A stretch of DNA of 64,000 bases from DAITQM01 sp039794245 (GCA_039794245.1 JBDIVS010000016.1:1-64000); one strand, 5' to 3'; counted from the stretch's first letter, positions 49,315 through 58,227 are shown. Notes: generated from the letters alone by a model not told the origin. A program made the numbers and translations.

Positions 49315-49596
49315 ATGATCCGCGGACCATTTAGGGTTCTGTTGCTGATACTGTCGTTTGCCGCGGCGCAGGCGGCGCTGGCTGCTCACGACAGTTCGCA
49401 TACGACGTCGGACCCGATCCAATGCCCGTTGTGCGCCGCCCACTTGCAGTCGAGCGGCGGGCCGATCCCCTGCGCCTCGTTTTCGCCCGCCGTCAAACAG
49501 CAGGCGGAAAAACCGGCCTCGGCCGTCACGCTTGTCGTTGCTTCCCATCGTTTTCACCCCTACCGCTCCCGAGCCCCTCCCCGCCTTTCCTGCTGA
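49315..49596 (+). CDS. Small exported Cys/His-rich protein of a zinc-uptake-like operon
   Basis: The 93-residue protein has a signal peptide (VLLLILSFAAAQAALA), then HDSSHTTSDPIQCPLCAAHLQ, a possible metal site with two Cys and three His, and a Pro/Arg tail. It precedes an outer-membrane protein and ZnuA/ZnuB-like genes on the same strand, so a periplasmic zinc-related role fits. I recognise the CPLCAAH context as common near Zur-type operons but cannot name a family. Confidence 0.6.
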   Translation: MIRGPFRVLLLILSFAAAQAALAAHDSSHTTSDPIQCPLCAAHLQSSGGPIPCASFSPAVKQQAEKPASAVTLVVASHRFHPYRSRAPPRLSC

Positions 49597-49746
49597 TTTC
49601 GCCAGCCGTCAGAACAGCGTGTCCGCGGCCCGCCGAAGCGGACGCTGATGCCTGTTCCGCCGGCCGCTCGCCGGCGTCACCGTGACCGGTCCGTGACCCC
49701 ACGTTTGACGGCCGCAGCATCGTTTCAAATCACTAGGAGGAGCACA

Positions 49747-51156
49747 ATGTCGAAAGGTTACCAGAGCGTCATCTGGTCTTTTGTTTTGGTCGTATTTCAG
49801 GCCGCGGCGGAACAAAATCCGCCACCGGAAAACCCCGATCTTGCAGCGTTGCACGCCGAACTCAAAGCGCTGCGTGCCGAATACGAAGCGAGTATCGCCT
49901 CGCTTGAAGCGCGCCTGGCCGCCGCCGAGCAGGCCGCCGACGAAGCGCGCAGCGAGGCCGAAATCGCCCAGCAGACGGCGCACAGCGCCGCGGCGGTCGC
50001 CGCCGCCGCGCCGCCGCCCGCCGCGGCGCCGGCCGGCGGCGCCAAGGCCTTCAATCCGGATATCAGCATCATCCTGCAGGGCCGCTACGGGGCCTTCAGC
50101 CAGGAACCCGAAACCCGCTTTCTCCCCGGGATTCTGACCGGCGGCGAAGCCGCCGAGGGCGGGGGCGTCGGCGCCGAGGGCTTTGCGCTGGACGAAACCG
50201 AACTCGCTCTCAGCGCCAATGTCGATGACAAGTTCTACGGCTTCGCCTCGATCGCGCTCAACCAGGAGGAAACCGACACCGAGGTCGAGATCGAGGAGGT
50301 GTACCTGCAAACCCTGGCGCTGCCGGCCGGGTTCAATATCAAGGCCGGGCAGTTCTTCTCGGAAATCGGCTACCTCAACAAGATCCACTCCCACGCCTGG
50401 GATTTCATCGACCAGCCACTGGCCTACCAGGGCCTGCTCGGCAACCAGTTCATCGACCCCGGCGTCCAGTTGACCTGGCTTGCGCCGATGCCGTTTTATC
50501 TGCGCTTCGGCGGTGAAGTCTTCGCCGGCGATCATTTTCCGGCCGGCGGCAACGCCAATGAAGGTGCCGGGGCACAGACCGCCTTCGTCGATTTAGGGGG
50601 CGATATCGGCAATGGTCACAGCTGGCAGGCCGGCCTGTCGTGGTTCAATGCAAAGGTCCGGGAACGTTTGTCGGAATTTGACGAAACCAGCGTGACTTTC
50701 GACGGCGATACCAACCTGTACATCGCCGACCTGGTCTGGAAATGGGCGCCGGGCGGCAATCCGAAGAACACCAACCTCATCATCCAGGGCGAATATCTGC
50801 GGCGCGAGGAAGATGGCCGTTTGACGCTCGGCGATGGCGCGGGGAGCGGCTACCACGGCAAGCAGCGCGGCTGGTATCTCCAGAGCGTATACCAGTTCAT
50901 GCCGCAGTGGCGGATCGGCATGCGCTACGACCGTCTGGCGATCGACAATACGATTCCCGACCTGCCCGGCGATCTGTTCTTTGCCGACACTGCCCGTAAC
51001 CCGTGGCGCTATTCGACGATGCTCGATTATTCGAACAGCGAATTCAGCCGCCTGCGCCTGCAGTTCAATCAGGAAAACCTGAACGGCGAAGACGAACAGC
51101 AGGTTTTTTTACAGTACATCATGAGCCTAGGCGCCCACGGGGCGCACGGGTTTTAG
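49747..51156 (+). CDS. Outer-membrane protein upstream of znuA-like gene
   Basis: The 469-residue protein has a signal peptide, an N-terminal coiled coil rich in Ala/Glu (~30-90) with a following Ala/Pro linker, and then a beta barrel (SIILQGRYGAFSQ, DDKFYGFASIALNQE, AGQFFSEIGYLNKIHSHAWDF, WRIGMRYDRLAID, YSTMLDYSNSEFSRLRLQFNQEN). GGAGG stands before the start at 49747. Linkage to ZnuA and a Cys-rich partner suggests a zinc-starvation outer-membrane channel. C-terminus ends HGAHGF with His. Confidence 0.78.
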   Translation: MSKGYQSVIWSFVLVVFQAAAEQNPPPENPDLAALHAELKALRAEYEASIASLEARLAAAEQAADEARSEAEIAQQTAHSAAAVAAAAPPPAAAPAGGAKAFNPDISIILQGRYGAFSQEPETRFLPGILTGGEAAEGGGVGAEGFALDETELALSANVDDKFYGFASIALNQEETDTEVEIEEVYLQTLALPAGFNIKAGQFFSEIGYLNKIHSHAWDFIDQPLAYQGLLGNQFIDPGVQLTWLAPMPFYLRFGGEVFAGDHFPAGGNANEGAGAQTAFVDLGGDIGNGHSWQAGLSWFNAKVRERLSEFDETSVTFDGDTNLYIADLVWKWAPGGNPKNTNLIIQGEYLRREEDGRLTLGDGAGSGYHGKQRGWYLQSVYQFMPQWRIGMRYDRLAIDNTIPDLPGDLFFADTARNPWRYSTMLDYSNSEFSRLRLQFNQENLNGEDEQQVFLQYIMSLGAHGAHGF

Positions 51157-51166
51157 GAGAGAGCGC

Positions 51167-52084
51167 ATGAAATCGAAAGTCCTGAACACGATACGTTTCA
51201 TCTATTTGCTCTGCACCTTCGCCGCACCGGTCGCGGCGGCCGAGCTCAAGGTCTTTGCCTGCGAGCCGGAGTGGGCGGCGCTGGTCGCCGAACTGGCCGG
51301 AGGGCGCGCCACCGTCACCACCGCGACCACCGCGGCGCAGGACGTGCACACGATCCAGGCGCGGCCGAGCCTGATCGCCGCGGCCCGGCGCGCCGATCTT
51401 GTGGTGTGCGGCGGCGCCTCGCTCGAGGTCGGCTGGCTGCCGCTCCTGTTACGCCAATCGACCAACAACAAGGTGATGCCCGGGCAGCCGGGTTATTTCG
51501 AAGCGGCACTCGAGGTGCCGCTCCTGGAAGTGCCGGCGGTGGTCGACCGCGCGGCCGGCGATATCCACCCGTTTGGCAACCCCCACGTGCAGCTCGATCC
51601 GCGCAATATCGCGCGGGTCGCCACCGCGCTCAGCCGCCGCCTGAGGCAACTCGATCCGGCCGGCGAGGCCGATTACCGTGCCCGGCTCGACGATTTTCAG
51701 GGGCGCTGGAGCCGGGCGCTGGCCGGCTGGGAAGCACGCGCCGCACCGCTCGCCGGGCTGCGCCTGGTCGTCCACCACAACAGTTGGGTATATCTCGCCG
51801 CCTGGCTCCATCTCGATATCGTCGGCTACCTAGAACCCAAGCCCGGGCTGCCGCCGACCAGCGGCCACCTCGCCGAACTGCTCGCCAAACTGAAAAACCG
51901 GCCGCCGGCAGTGATCGTGCGTTCCGCCTATCAAAGCGAACGCCCGTCGGCGTGGCTGGCGGAACGGACCGGCGCCCCGGCGATCGAACTGCCGCATACC
52001 GTCGATGGCGATGAAATCAAGGATCTGTTTAGCATGTTCGACGAAATAGTGCGTCGCCTGGCGGCCGTGGCGGGCACGCCATGA
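51167..52084 (+). CDS. ZnuA-like metal ABC transporter substrate-binding protein
   Basis: The 305-residue protein has a signal peptide and a cluster-9 fold. Metal ligands are visible as His in DVHTIQARPS, GDIHPFGNPHVQLDP and LVVHHNSWVYL, plus a late Asp/Glu (TVDGDEIKDL). It presents Zn or Mn to the membrane permease. It overlaps the permease gene by four bases. It lacks the long His-rich loop common in ZnuA, but the binding core is complete. Confidence 0.86.
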   Translation: MKSKVLNTIRFIYLLCTFAAPVAAAELKVFACEPEWAALVAELAGGRATVTTATTAAQDVHTIQARPSLIAAARRADLVVCGGASLEVGWLPLLLRQSTNNKVMPGQPGYFEAALEVPLLEVPAVVDRAAGDIHPFGNPHVQLDPRNIARVATALSRRLRQLDPAGEADYRARLDDFQGRWSRALAGWEARAAPLAGLRLVVHHNSWVYLAAWLHLDIVGYLEPKPGLPPTSGHLAELLAKLKNRPPAVIVRSAYQSERPSAWLAERTGAPAIELPHTVDGDEIKDLFSMFDEIVRRLAAVAGTP

Positions 52085-52839
52085 ATACCGCGGCGCTCGA
52101 CTGGTCCATCCTCGGCCCGGCATTCATTGCCGGGCTTCTGGTCCTCGTCACGCATATTCCGCTCGGCCGCGAAGTGCTGCGCCGAGGAATCATTTTCGTC
52201 GACCTGGCGATCGCCCAGGTCGCCGGAATCGGAGTGATCCTGGCGCATCTTCTGGCCTGGGAACTCGCCGGCTGGGAAGTCCAACTCGCTGCCGGGGGCG
52301 CCGCTGTGCTGGGTGCATTACTGTTGACCTGGAGCGAAAAACGCTACGCAGCTATTCAAGAGGCGCTGATCGGCACGCTGTTCGTGCTCGCCGCAACCGG
52401 CGGTATCCTGCTATTGGCCCGCAATCCGCACGGCGGCGAGCAGCTCAGGGATCTTTTGGTCGGGCAGATCCTGTGGGTCAATTACCGCGATCTGTGGCCC
52501 GTCGGCGCTCTCTACGCCGCCGTGCTCGCCCTGTGGTACGGCGGCTGCAGGCGGCTCGGACCGGGCGGCTTTTATCTCCTGTTCGCCGTTACGGTCACGG
52601 CATCGGTGCAACTGGTCGGTGTCTACCTGGTGTTCGCCAGCCTGATCATCCCGGCCCTGGCCGGCCGCCTGTGGCCGCCCCGCGCCGCCCACCTAGTGGC
52701 CTTCGCCACCGGCATCGCCGGCTATGTCGCTGGCCTGATCCTGTCGGCGCTGCTCGACTTGCCGAGCGGCGCCGTCGTCGTCTGGTGCCTGGCTATCGCC
52801 GCCGTGGCCGCATCCTTGCTGCAACCGCGAACCGACTGA
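52081..52839 (+). CDS. ZnuB/MntB-like metal ABC transporter permease
   Basis: The 252-residue protein has about eight membrane segments and the ABC-3 features LRRGIIFVDLAIAQVAGIGV near residues 37-56 and a conserved LVGVYLVFASLIIPALAG. It transports the metal delivered by the ZnuA-like protein. No ATP-binding partner follows; the next gene is an unrelated glycosyltransferase on the other strand. An ATPase would have to be encoded elsewhere. Confidence 0.85.
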   Translation: MNTAALDWSILGPAFIAGLLVLVTHIPLGREVLRRGIIFVDLAIAQVAGIGVILAHLLAWELAGWEVQLAAGGAAVLGALLLTWSEKRYAAIQEALIGTLFVLAATGGILLLARNPHGGEQLRDLLVGQILWVNYRDLWPVGALYAAVLALWYGGCRRLGPGGFYLLFAVTVTASVQLVGVYLVFASLIIPALAGRLWPPRAAHLVAFATGIAGYVAGLILSALLDLPSGAVVVWCLAIAAVAASLLQPRTD

Positions 52840-52854
52840 TACACCCATAAATAT

Positions 52855-54117
52855 TTATGATTGCATCAGTAAATCCGGCGACGCTGCATTCGGCCCGCTC
52901 CGGGCCTGGCGCAGGATACCGCGCAGTTCCGAGCCGATCCGCTGCCAGTTGAGATCCGGTGCCGTGGCACGCTCCAGCGCGGCCTGTGCCATGCGCTGAT
53001 ACATCTCGGGCCTGTCGTACAGGCCCGCCAGCGCATCGGCGGCATCGGGCACAGAGACTTCGACCATCCCAAGCGGCGAGTGCGACGTGCGCACCGACCG
53101 CGTCCCGAGGAGAACAGCAGCATCGCCCCACAGCTCGCGCAGCGCCGGCTGAGCGGGCAGGATCTGCGGCACGCCAGTGGCGGCATGTTCGAAACCGACC
53201 AGTCCGAAACCATCACCGGTAGCAGTATTGATCCCGACCGCACAGGCGTTGTAGAGGCGGTTGAGATCGCCGTCATCGATCGGGCCGGGCCGAGGCGGAT
53301 GCCAGATCATGCGCCCCTCGATCTCCAGCCGCGCCGCCTGCACGCGTAACGGCTCGACCTGGCTCGCGTGCCCCCATGCCTGGTGCAGGCACAGCCTGAC
53401 ATGCAGCGGCCGATCTCGCGCGAAGCGGGCAAACGCCTCCAAAGTCAGGTCGATCCGCTTGCGCGGACCGGGACGAGACGCGTTGAGCACGACAAAGCCG
53501 GGCTCCGAGAGGCCGAAATATTCCCGCGCCAGTTCCATACGCCGCCGCGCCGGAGCGGGTGCGCCCGGCTCGATCAGTGGCCTGAACCGGGTGACATCCA
53601 CGCCATGTCCAAGGCATCCGACCGGTGTAGTGTTACCGGCGGCATTCAGCGCCTGGCGCAGGTTGTCCGCCGCGCTCCGGGTGTAGGTCAACAGGCGGTG
53701 ATAGCCGGTAAGCCCGCGTACCCATTCGGATTGATCGAGACATCCGTCCAGCGGCAGGTAACCCAGCATCGGTATCCGGCCCAACAGCGGGGTCAGTTCG
53801 CGGCTGTAGTGTTCCAGATACCACAGATCGTTCAGCGCGAAGACCAGGTCGGCGCCAAGCGCTTCCCAGCGCAACCGTGCGCCGTAGGCGCCAACCATGT
53901 CACCGCCATCCAGGTCGGTCGGCTCCAGCCGGACGCCCTCGCCCCATTCACGCCCTGGCCCGCGGTAGCCCACGCCCATCCAGGTGATGCGATAGTCCCG
54001 TGCCAGATGCGGAACAAGCGCTTCAAGCACGCGGGTGAACCCGGTCCCCGGCCGGTACCAGCCGAACAGCAGCAGGTGAGGCCGAGCGCGCGCTGCTCGC
54101 TGCCGATCGCCCGGCAT
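52855..54117 (-). CDS. Glycosyltransferase family 1/4-like
   Basis: The 420-residue protein has two Rossmann-like halves: HLLLFGWYRPGTGFTRVL at the N-terminus, and NASRPGPRKRIDLTLEAF, PGPIDDGDLNRLYNACAVGI, FEHAATGVPQI toward the C-terminus. The Glu of GFEHAA is the likely nucleotide-sugar-contacting residue of GT-B enzymes. Acceptor is unknown. It stands alone between the zinc operon and a pseudogene and is convergent with the permease gene. Confidence 0.82.
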   Translation of the reverse strand: MPGDRQRAARARPHLLLFGWYRPGTGFTRVLEALVPHLARDYRITWMGVGYRGPGREWGEGVRLEPTDLDGGDMVGAYGARLRWEALGADLVFALNDLWYLEHYSRELTPLLGRIPMLGYLPLDGCLDQSEWVRGLTGYHRLLTYTRSAADNLRQALNAAGNTTPVGCLGHGVDVTRFRPLIEPGAPAPARRRMELAREYFGLSEPGFVVLNASRPGPRKRIDLTLEAFARFARDRPLHVRLCLHQAWGHASQVEPLRVQAARLEIEGRMIWHPPRPGPIDDGDLNRLYNACAVGINTATGDGFGLVGFEHAATGVPQILPAQPALRELWGDAAVLLGTRSVRTSHSPLGMVEVSVPDAADALAGLYDRPEMYQRMAQAALERATAPDLNWQRIGSELRGILRQARSGPNAASPDLLMQS

Positions 54118-54139
54118 CAGCGAAATCTATGAGGCAAGG

Positions 54140-54648
54140 TCACGCATTGCTCAAATCGACCGGAGTGTAATAGTTCTGGCCATCGATCTCGGTCAGCATG
54201 AGCTGGCAGGTCAGGATCGGCCCGACCGGCGGCATGCTGATCTGGCTGACCTCGAAGCCCGGTTGGTTCATGTCGCCGAGTGTGCCGACCAGCGCGTAAC
54301 CGAAGGTACCCAGGGAGCTGCAGTTGAACTGCTGCGCAACCTGGTTGATGCGCCTGAGCTGACGGCCTGCGCCGTTGAGATCGAGGAATTTGAACAGATC
54401 GCCCTGCGGTTGATTGTTCAGGCCCACACCCATCGTCGCCATGACCAGCAGATGATCGGGACTGTTCGTCGCGCCGATATCGGGAACGGTGTGAGCCGAA
54501 CTCTGCACCTGGTTGAAGACGACCCGGTCGCGGTGTTCCGATCGGCGTCGAACAAAACGTCTTAAGTGAGCGTCTGGCTCAACACCGGTGATGCTAAAAG
54601 CAACAGGATAATTGCCCTGCCGAGCGGCGCGAGAAAACGAGAAATCAT
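54140..54648 (-). pseudogene. Disrupted secreted protein with signal peptide
   Basis: From ATG at 54648 the frame reads a good signal peptide MISRFLAPLGRAIIL, then LLLLASPVLSQTLT, a TAA stop, and DVLFDADRNTATG in the same frame. Shortly after, the coherent reading moves to another frame with VVFNQVQSSAHTVPDIG, LLVMATMGVGLNNQPQGD and VGPILTCQLMLTEIDGQNYYTP to the stop at 54140. So one nonsense change and at least one frameshift break a small exported protein. VLFDADRNTATG resembles the start of a family seen in Xanthomonadales-like genomes. Confidence 0.6.
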
Positions 54649-54829
54649 GATTGTGCCCCCGGATGATTATGTAGTACTCCGCCCCCAAAAATTCAGACTG
54701 TGCCGGGTTCGCCCTCCACGCCAACCGGCGAAACCGGAACGCGACCCAGTTGTAAACATCCTACCCCGTTCGCGGTGGAAGTACAAGCCGCCGACCGGCT
54801 CACCCATCGCGCCGCCCAGACCCCCGGAG

Positions 54830-55357
54830 TTATTTCATTCTGCTCACCCGGATCCGGGTGCCGTGTTCGACGCTTTCGAGAAAAAACGAACTGAACGCGC
54901 CGCGGCGGATCCGGTAGCCGCCGGCGTCGTCCCAGGTGATGTGTTTGTCGTCGATCTGGCGCCAGATCTGGCCGTTGTCCAGGGTGATGATCCAGCGATC
55001 GTAACGGTCCTGGCGGCGATCGGTGATGGTCACCCCGATCTCTGCCGGGCGGTCAGCGGCGCGGCGTCGGGCTTCGAGGCCGAAGCCCTGTTCGACTTCC
55101 GGTTCGTTGTCGCCGGAAACCGAACTGGCGCCGGCGAGCGGCACCTCGGCACCGGCTTCGACTGCCAACCGGTCGTAACACGAAAGGCGCGCCCGGCCAT
55201 CACCGATCGCGGCGCAGGCGAGCAGGCGTTCGCTGTCCACCAAAGCGGCCGGGGCGCTCCCGGCGCCGAGCGCCCAGCACGCCGCGCAACAGATGGCTGC
55301 GGCAGTCAGGCCGCGGCGGGCATTCCGATCCCTGACCGCAAGCGGACGGCGGTGCAT
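54830..55357 (-). CDS. Exported protein of unknown function, Cys-Tyr-Asp motif
   Basis: The 175-residue protein begins MHRRPLAVRDRN with a signal helix (LTAAAICCAACWALG), then LLACAAIGDGRARLSCYDRLA, a pattern common to small periplasmic or envelope proteins, and a C-terminal domain DRYDRWIITLDNGQIWRQID and RIRRGAFSSFFLE. The start overlaps the AmpE stop (TGATG), so it belongs to the operon with ampE-nudC-erpA. The role is unknown; the two ends suggest a small folded domain after a Cys-containing helical stretch. Confidence 0.7.
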   Translation of the reverse strand: MHRRPLAVRDRNARRGLTAAAICCAACWALGAGSAPAALVDSERLLACAAIGDGRARLSCYDRLAVEAGAEVPLAGASSVSGDNEPEVEQGFGLEARRRAADRPAEIGVTITDRRQDRYDRWIITLDNGQIWRQIDDKHITWDDAGGYRIRRGAFSSFFLESVEHGTRIRVSRMK

Positions 55358-56235
55358 CAGGTTAGCCAACTGACCATCAACAGCAGGGCGATCACCGCAA
55401 GCCAGATGGCGAGCAGGCGCCAGACCAAATCGCGAGCCAGCGCCACCGGGGCCAACGGTCCGCGCCGTTCTTCGGTAAAACCGTCGCGGCTGGCGGCAGC
55501 GTCGCGCGCCGCTTCCCAGGCGGCGGCGAGCAGAAAGCCGTTATCCCCTTCCCACAAGCCGTGGCCCTGTTCGCGATGGTAGTGCCGCCAGGCCTTAAAT
55601 ACCGTATCGAAATCGGTCACCAGTGCCAGGCCGAGCGTCATCAACTGTGACACCGGCCATTCCAGAACCGCGGCCAGCGCCGCCGACCACTGCCGTTGCC
55701 GGGCGCTGAGCACTACCGATTCTTCCATCATCCAGCGCGCCATCCTGAACAACAGCGCCCCGGCCGGGCCGAAGATCAAAAACCAGAAAATCACCCCGAA
55801 CCAGCAGCGCAGAGCGCCGCTGAACACGGCCTCGACGAGCACCCGGGAACGGGTTTCGGGGGAAGCCGGTAGCGGCTCGGCGATCAGCTTCGCCGCCGCG
55901 GCGGGTAATTTCGCTTCGGTTTCGACGGCGAGAATGCGACTGACTTCACGATCGACATTGAGCGGCCCGAACGAATAAACCAGAATCGCGGCGACATAGA
56001 CCAGCGCCGCGAGCACGCCGCCGTAAGCGGTCAGCAGCGTCCCGGCGGCGGCGACGACGGCGAGCGGCAGAACGACAAGACCCGCCCAGACCAGCGCCTC
56101 GGTGCGCCGGGTCTCGCCGCTCATCTGGCCGATGCCGCGGGCCAGCGCGGCGAGCCACTGCGCACTGCGCAGCGCCGGCGGCAGGTGCAGGGCATAATCG
56201 ATCAGCAGCGCGAACAAGATGGCCAGCAGCGTCAT
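55357..56235 (-). CDS. ampE: AmpE/CobD-like membrane protein
   Basis: The 292-residue inner-membrane protein has about four helices and features of the AmpE group: MTLLAILFALLIDYAL, LVYSFGPLNVDREV, RCWFGVIFWFLIFGPAGALLFR and DFDTVFKAWRHYH. AmpE has been linked to beta-lactamase regulation, but no ampD or ampC is here. It overlaps nudC by four bases and the downstream exported protein by one base. Confidence 0.88.
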   Translation of the reverse strand: MTLLAILFALLIDYALHLPPALRSAQWLAALARGIGQMSGETRRTEALVWAGLVVLPLAVVAAAGTLLTAYGGVLAALVYVAAILVYSFGPLNVDREVSRILAVETEAKLPAAAAKLIAEPLPASPETRSRVLVEAVFSGALRCWFGVIFWFLIFGPAGALLFRMARWMMEESVVLSARQRQWSAALAAVLEWPVSQLMTLGLALVTDFDTVFKAWRHYHREQGHGLWEGDNGFLLAAAWEAARDAAASRDGFTEERRGPLAPVALARDLVWRLLAIWLAVIALLLMVSWLT

Positions 56236-57221
56236 GACACTTGCTCCTCGGTGCGGACCGCGGCATCATCGCGGCGCCAGGTGGACTTGGCGGCCAGGCG
56301 GTCGAGCGGCCCGTCACCGCTGCGGTCGAACCATTCGGCTATCAGGCCGTAAGCAATCGACACCGGTGGCGGAAGCAACGTCCGGCCGGCTTGCACCTCG
56401 GCCGCCAACTCGGCGGCGGACAGCCAACGGGCGTCCTCGAGTTCGGCCCCGAGCCGGATCTCGCGCCGCGCGGCCGTGGCGTGAAAACCGGCCATCGCCG
56501 AGGCCGGAAACGGCCAGGGCTGCGACGAACGGTATTCGAGCCGTTCGAGGATGACGCCCGCCTCTTCGAACACTTCGCGGCGCACCGCGTCTTCCAGGCT
56601 TTCGCCCGGTTCGACAAAACCGGCCAGCGTCGAATAACGCCCGGCCGGCCATCCCGGCTGGCGGCCGAGCAGGCAGGCGTCACCATAAGTCACCAGGACG
56701 ATGATCGCCGGATCGATCCGCGGAAACGTATGCCGGGCGCATTCCTCGTTGGTGCATACCATCCGGTGGCCGGCCGACGTCAGCTGGTTCGGGGCACCGC
56801 AGACGCCACAAAACGTATGGCGGTGCTGCCAGTAGTGCAACGCCTTGGCATAGGCCAGAAGACCGGCCTCGAACGCGCTCAGACCGTGCGCCGCCTGGCG
56901 CAGATCGACAAAACGGGCGCCCTTGGCCGCTTCGACCGCTTCACGGTCGGCGTCGTTCAAGGTCACGGCAAAATAGCAGGTCTCATCGGCGACGCCGAGC
57001 AGGGTCGGCGGCCGGATCCGGTCGATCGACGGCACGTCGCCGGCACCGAGCAGCGCCGCGCCGCCGGCTGCCTCGATGGCGACCCGGCTGCGCCACAACG
57101 GGACAAAGACCGTCGCGCTGGCGGCCAGCCTGGATCGCAGCCAGGCTTCGTCATCGCGCCGCTCGCTCATCCGGTCGAGGCGGCGGGTCGCAAACGATTG
57201 GCCGAATCCGGTGGGCGGCAT
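56232..57221 (-). CDS. nudC: NAD(+)/RNA-NAD decapping hydrolase NudC
   Basis: NudC cleaves NADH and NAD-capped RNA. The 329-residue protein has the zinc ribbon CGVCGAPNQ and CTNEECARHTFPRIDPAI, the Nudix box GFVEPGESLEDAVRREVFEEAG and the signature SSQPWPFPASAM. The start at 57221 overlaps the erpA stop (TGATG). The longer open frame upstream is erpA out of frame. Confidence 0.94.
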   Translation of the reverse strand: MPPTGFGQSFATRRLDRMSERRDDEAWLRSRLAASATVFVPLWRSRVAIEAAGGAALLGAGDVPSIDRIRPPTLLGVADETCYFAVTLNDADREAVEAAKGARFVDLRQAAHGLSAFEAGLLAYAKALHYWQHRHTFCGVCGAPNQLTSAGHRMVCTNEECARHTFPRIDPAIIVLVTYGDACLLGRQPGWPAGRYSTLAGFVEPGESLEDAVRREVFEEAGVILERLEYRSSQPWPFPASAMAGFHATAARREIRLGAELEDARWLSAAELAAEVQAGRTLLPPPVSIAYGLIAEWFDRSGDGPLDRLAAKSTWRRDDAAVRTEEQVS

Positions 57222-57544
57222 CAGATCGCGAACGACGAACCACAGCCGCAGGTGGCCACGGCGTTCGGGTTGTGGACCACGAACTGCGCCCCGTGCAGCG
57301 ACTCCTGATAATCCACGGTCGCCCCATCGAGGTATTGCCGGCTGATCGGATCGACGAGCAGTGTTATGCCATCGCGCATGATGCGCTCGTCGTCGTCGTT
57401 GACCTGGTCGTCGAACGTAAAGCCGTACTGGAAGCCGGAACACCCGCCGCCGGCCACATACACCCGCAGGTTGAGGGCCGGGTTGCCTTCTTCGAGAACC
57501 AATTCCTGGACTTTGCGCGCCGCAGCGCCGGTTAGTTCGATCAT
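57221..57544 (-). CDS. erpA: Iron-sulfur insertion protein ErpA
   Basis: ErpA delivers Fe-S clusters to isoprenoid enzymes and others. The 107-residue A-type carrier has all three cysteines: GGCSGFQYGF and CGCGSSF. The start at 57544 (MIELTGAAARKVQEL) fits the family. Upstream, a minus-strand promoter, about 118 bases of leader and a strong hairpin plus T-run at 57617-57641 precede it, so erpA expression may depend on readthrough or on another promoter. Confidence 0.95.
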   Translation of the reverse strand: MIELTGAAARKVQELVLEEGNPALNLRVYVAGGGCSGFQYGFTFDDQVNDDDERIMRDGITLLVDPISRQYLDGATVDYQESLHGAQFVVHNPNAVATCGCGSSFAI

Positions 57545-57616
57545 GGCCCCTATTTTACGCCCAAACCCCATCTGCCGGCAGCCCGGCCCGGACCGCCAAG
57601 GGCCGGTGGGCAGCCG

Positions 57617-57641
57617 AAAAAAAAAGCGGCCGAAGCCGCTT
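57617..57641 (-). terminator. Intrinsic terminator with UUCG-type loop, upstream of erpA
   Basis: On the minus strand AAGCGGC-TTCG-GCCGCTT is followed by a run of T, 57625 to 57617. The stem is perfect and the loop is the stable TTCG tetraloop. It lies between the promoter at 57742-57770 and erpA, and no coding gene precedes it on this strand. Confidence 0.85.
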
Positions 57642-57735
57642 ATTCCCCAGATTGTCTTTGGTATTGTTGCTGTTGTGATTTTTCTTATCGATCCTGTCTG
57701 CAAGGCACGCCAGCCAATCCCCCGTCGTTGCTGGG
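57617..57735 (-). ncRNA. Candidate small RNA or attenuated leader upstream of erpA
   Basis: A sigma-70-like promoter (57742-57770) and an intrinsic terminator (57617-57641) on the minus strand bracket about 119 bases without a convincing ORF. The transcript would be A-rich in its middle (AAGAAAAATCACAACAGCAACAATACC), a pattern of unstructured targeting regions. It is either a free sRNA ending at the terminator or the erpA leader with an attenuator. I do not recognise an Rfam family. Confidence 0.5.
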
Positions 57736-57741
57736 TTAAAG

Positions 57742-57770
57742 CTTATACTCCCGTTAAACGCCCGCGTCAA
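57742..57770 (-). promoter_or_regulatory. Sigma-70-like promoter upstream of erpA leader
   Basis: On the minus strand TTGACG (57770-57765) and TATAAG (57747-57742) are separated by 17 bases, near the housekeeping consensus. Transcription would start near 57735 and run toward erpA. The hemJ start is at 57792 on the other strand, so hemJ must use a promoter that overlaps or lies further left. Confidence 0.6.
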
Positions 57771-57791
57771 GGGTTTTTGAAGGAAAAGTTC

Positions 57792-58220
57792 ATGTTGTGG
57801 CTGAAATCCCTGCATCTGATCTTCGTCGTCACCTGGTTTGCCGGACTGTTCTACCTGCCCCGGCTGTTCGTCTACCATGCGATGGACCCCGATCCGGGGA
57901 TGATCGCCCGCTTCAAGATCATGGAATACCGGCTGCTGATGATCACCCATATCGGCGGCGCGCTGGCCGTCGTTTTCGGCCTGGCGCTGCTCTGGTGGTG
58001 GGCGTCGCGCAGCCCGGCCTATCTCACCCAGGGCTGGCTGCTGTTCAAACTGGCCCTGGTCGCCCTGCTGGCCGCCTACCACGGCTATCTGGCCGTCATC
58101 GTCCGGCGCTTCGCCCGAGGCGCGAACCGGCGTTCGCACCTGTTTTACCGCTGGGTCAACGAAATCCCGTCGATTTTTTTGATCGTCATCGTGATCCTGG
58201 CGGTGGTCAAGCCGTTCTGA
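57792..58220 (+). CDS. hemJ: Protoporphyrinogen oxidase HemJ
   Basis: The 142-residue membrane protein matches the HemJ/UPF0093 family: LWLKSLHLIFVVTWFAGLFYLPRLF at the N-terminus with the conserved His, FKIMEYRLL, WLLFKLALVALLAAYHGYL and RWVNEIPSIFLI. It performs the penultimate haem step in many bacteria lacking HemG or HemY. GGA precedes the start at 57792. The earlier open frame is not used. Confidence 0.88.
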   Translation: MLWLKSLHLIFVVTWFAGLFYLPRLFVYHAMDPDPGMIARFKIMEYRLLMITHIGGALAVVFGLALLWWWASRSPAYLTQGWLLFKLALVALLAAYHGYLAVIVRRFARGANRRSHLFYRWVNEIPSIFLIVIVILAVVKPF

Positions 58221-58227
58221 GGTGGCG

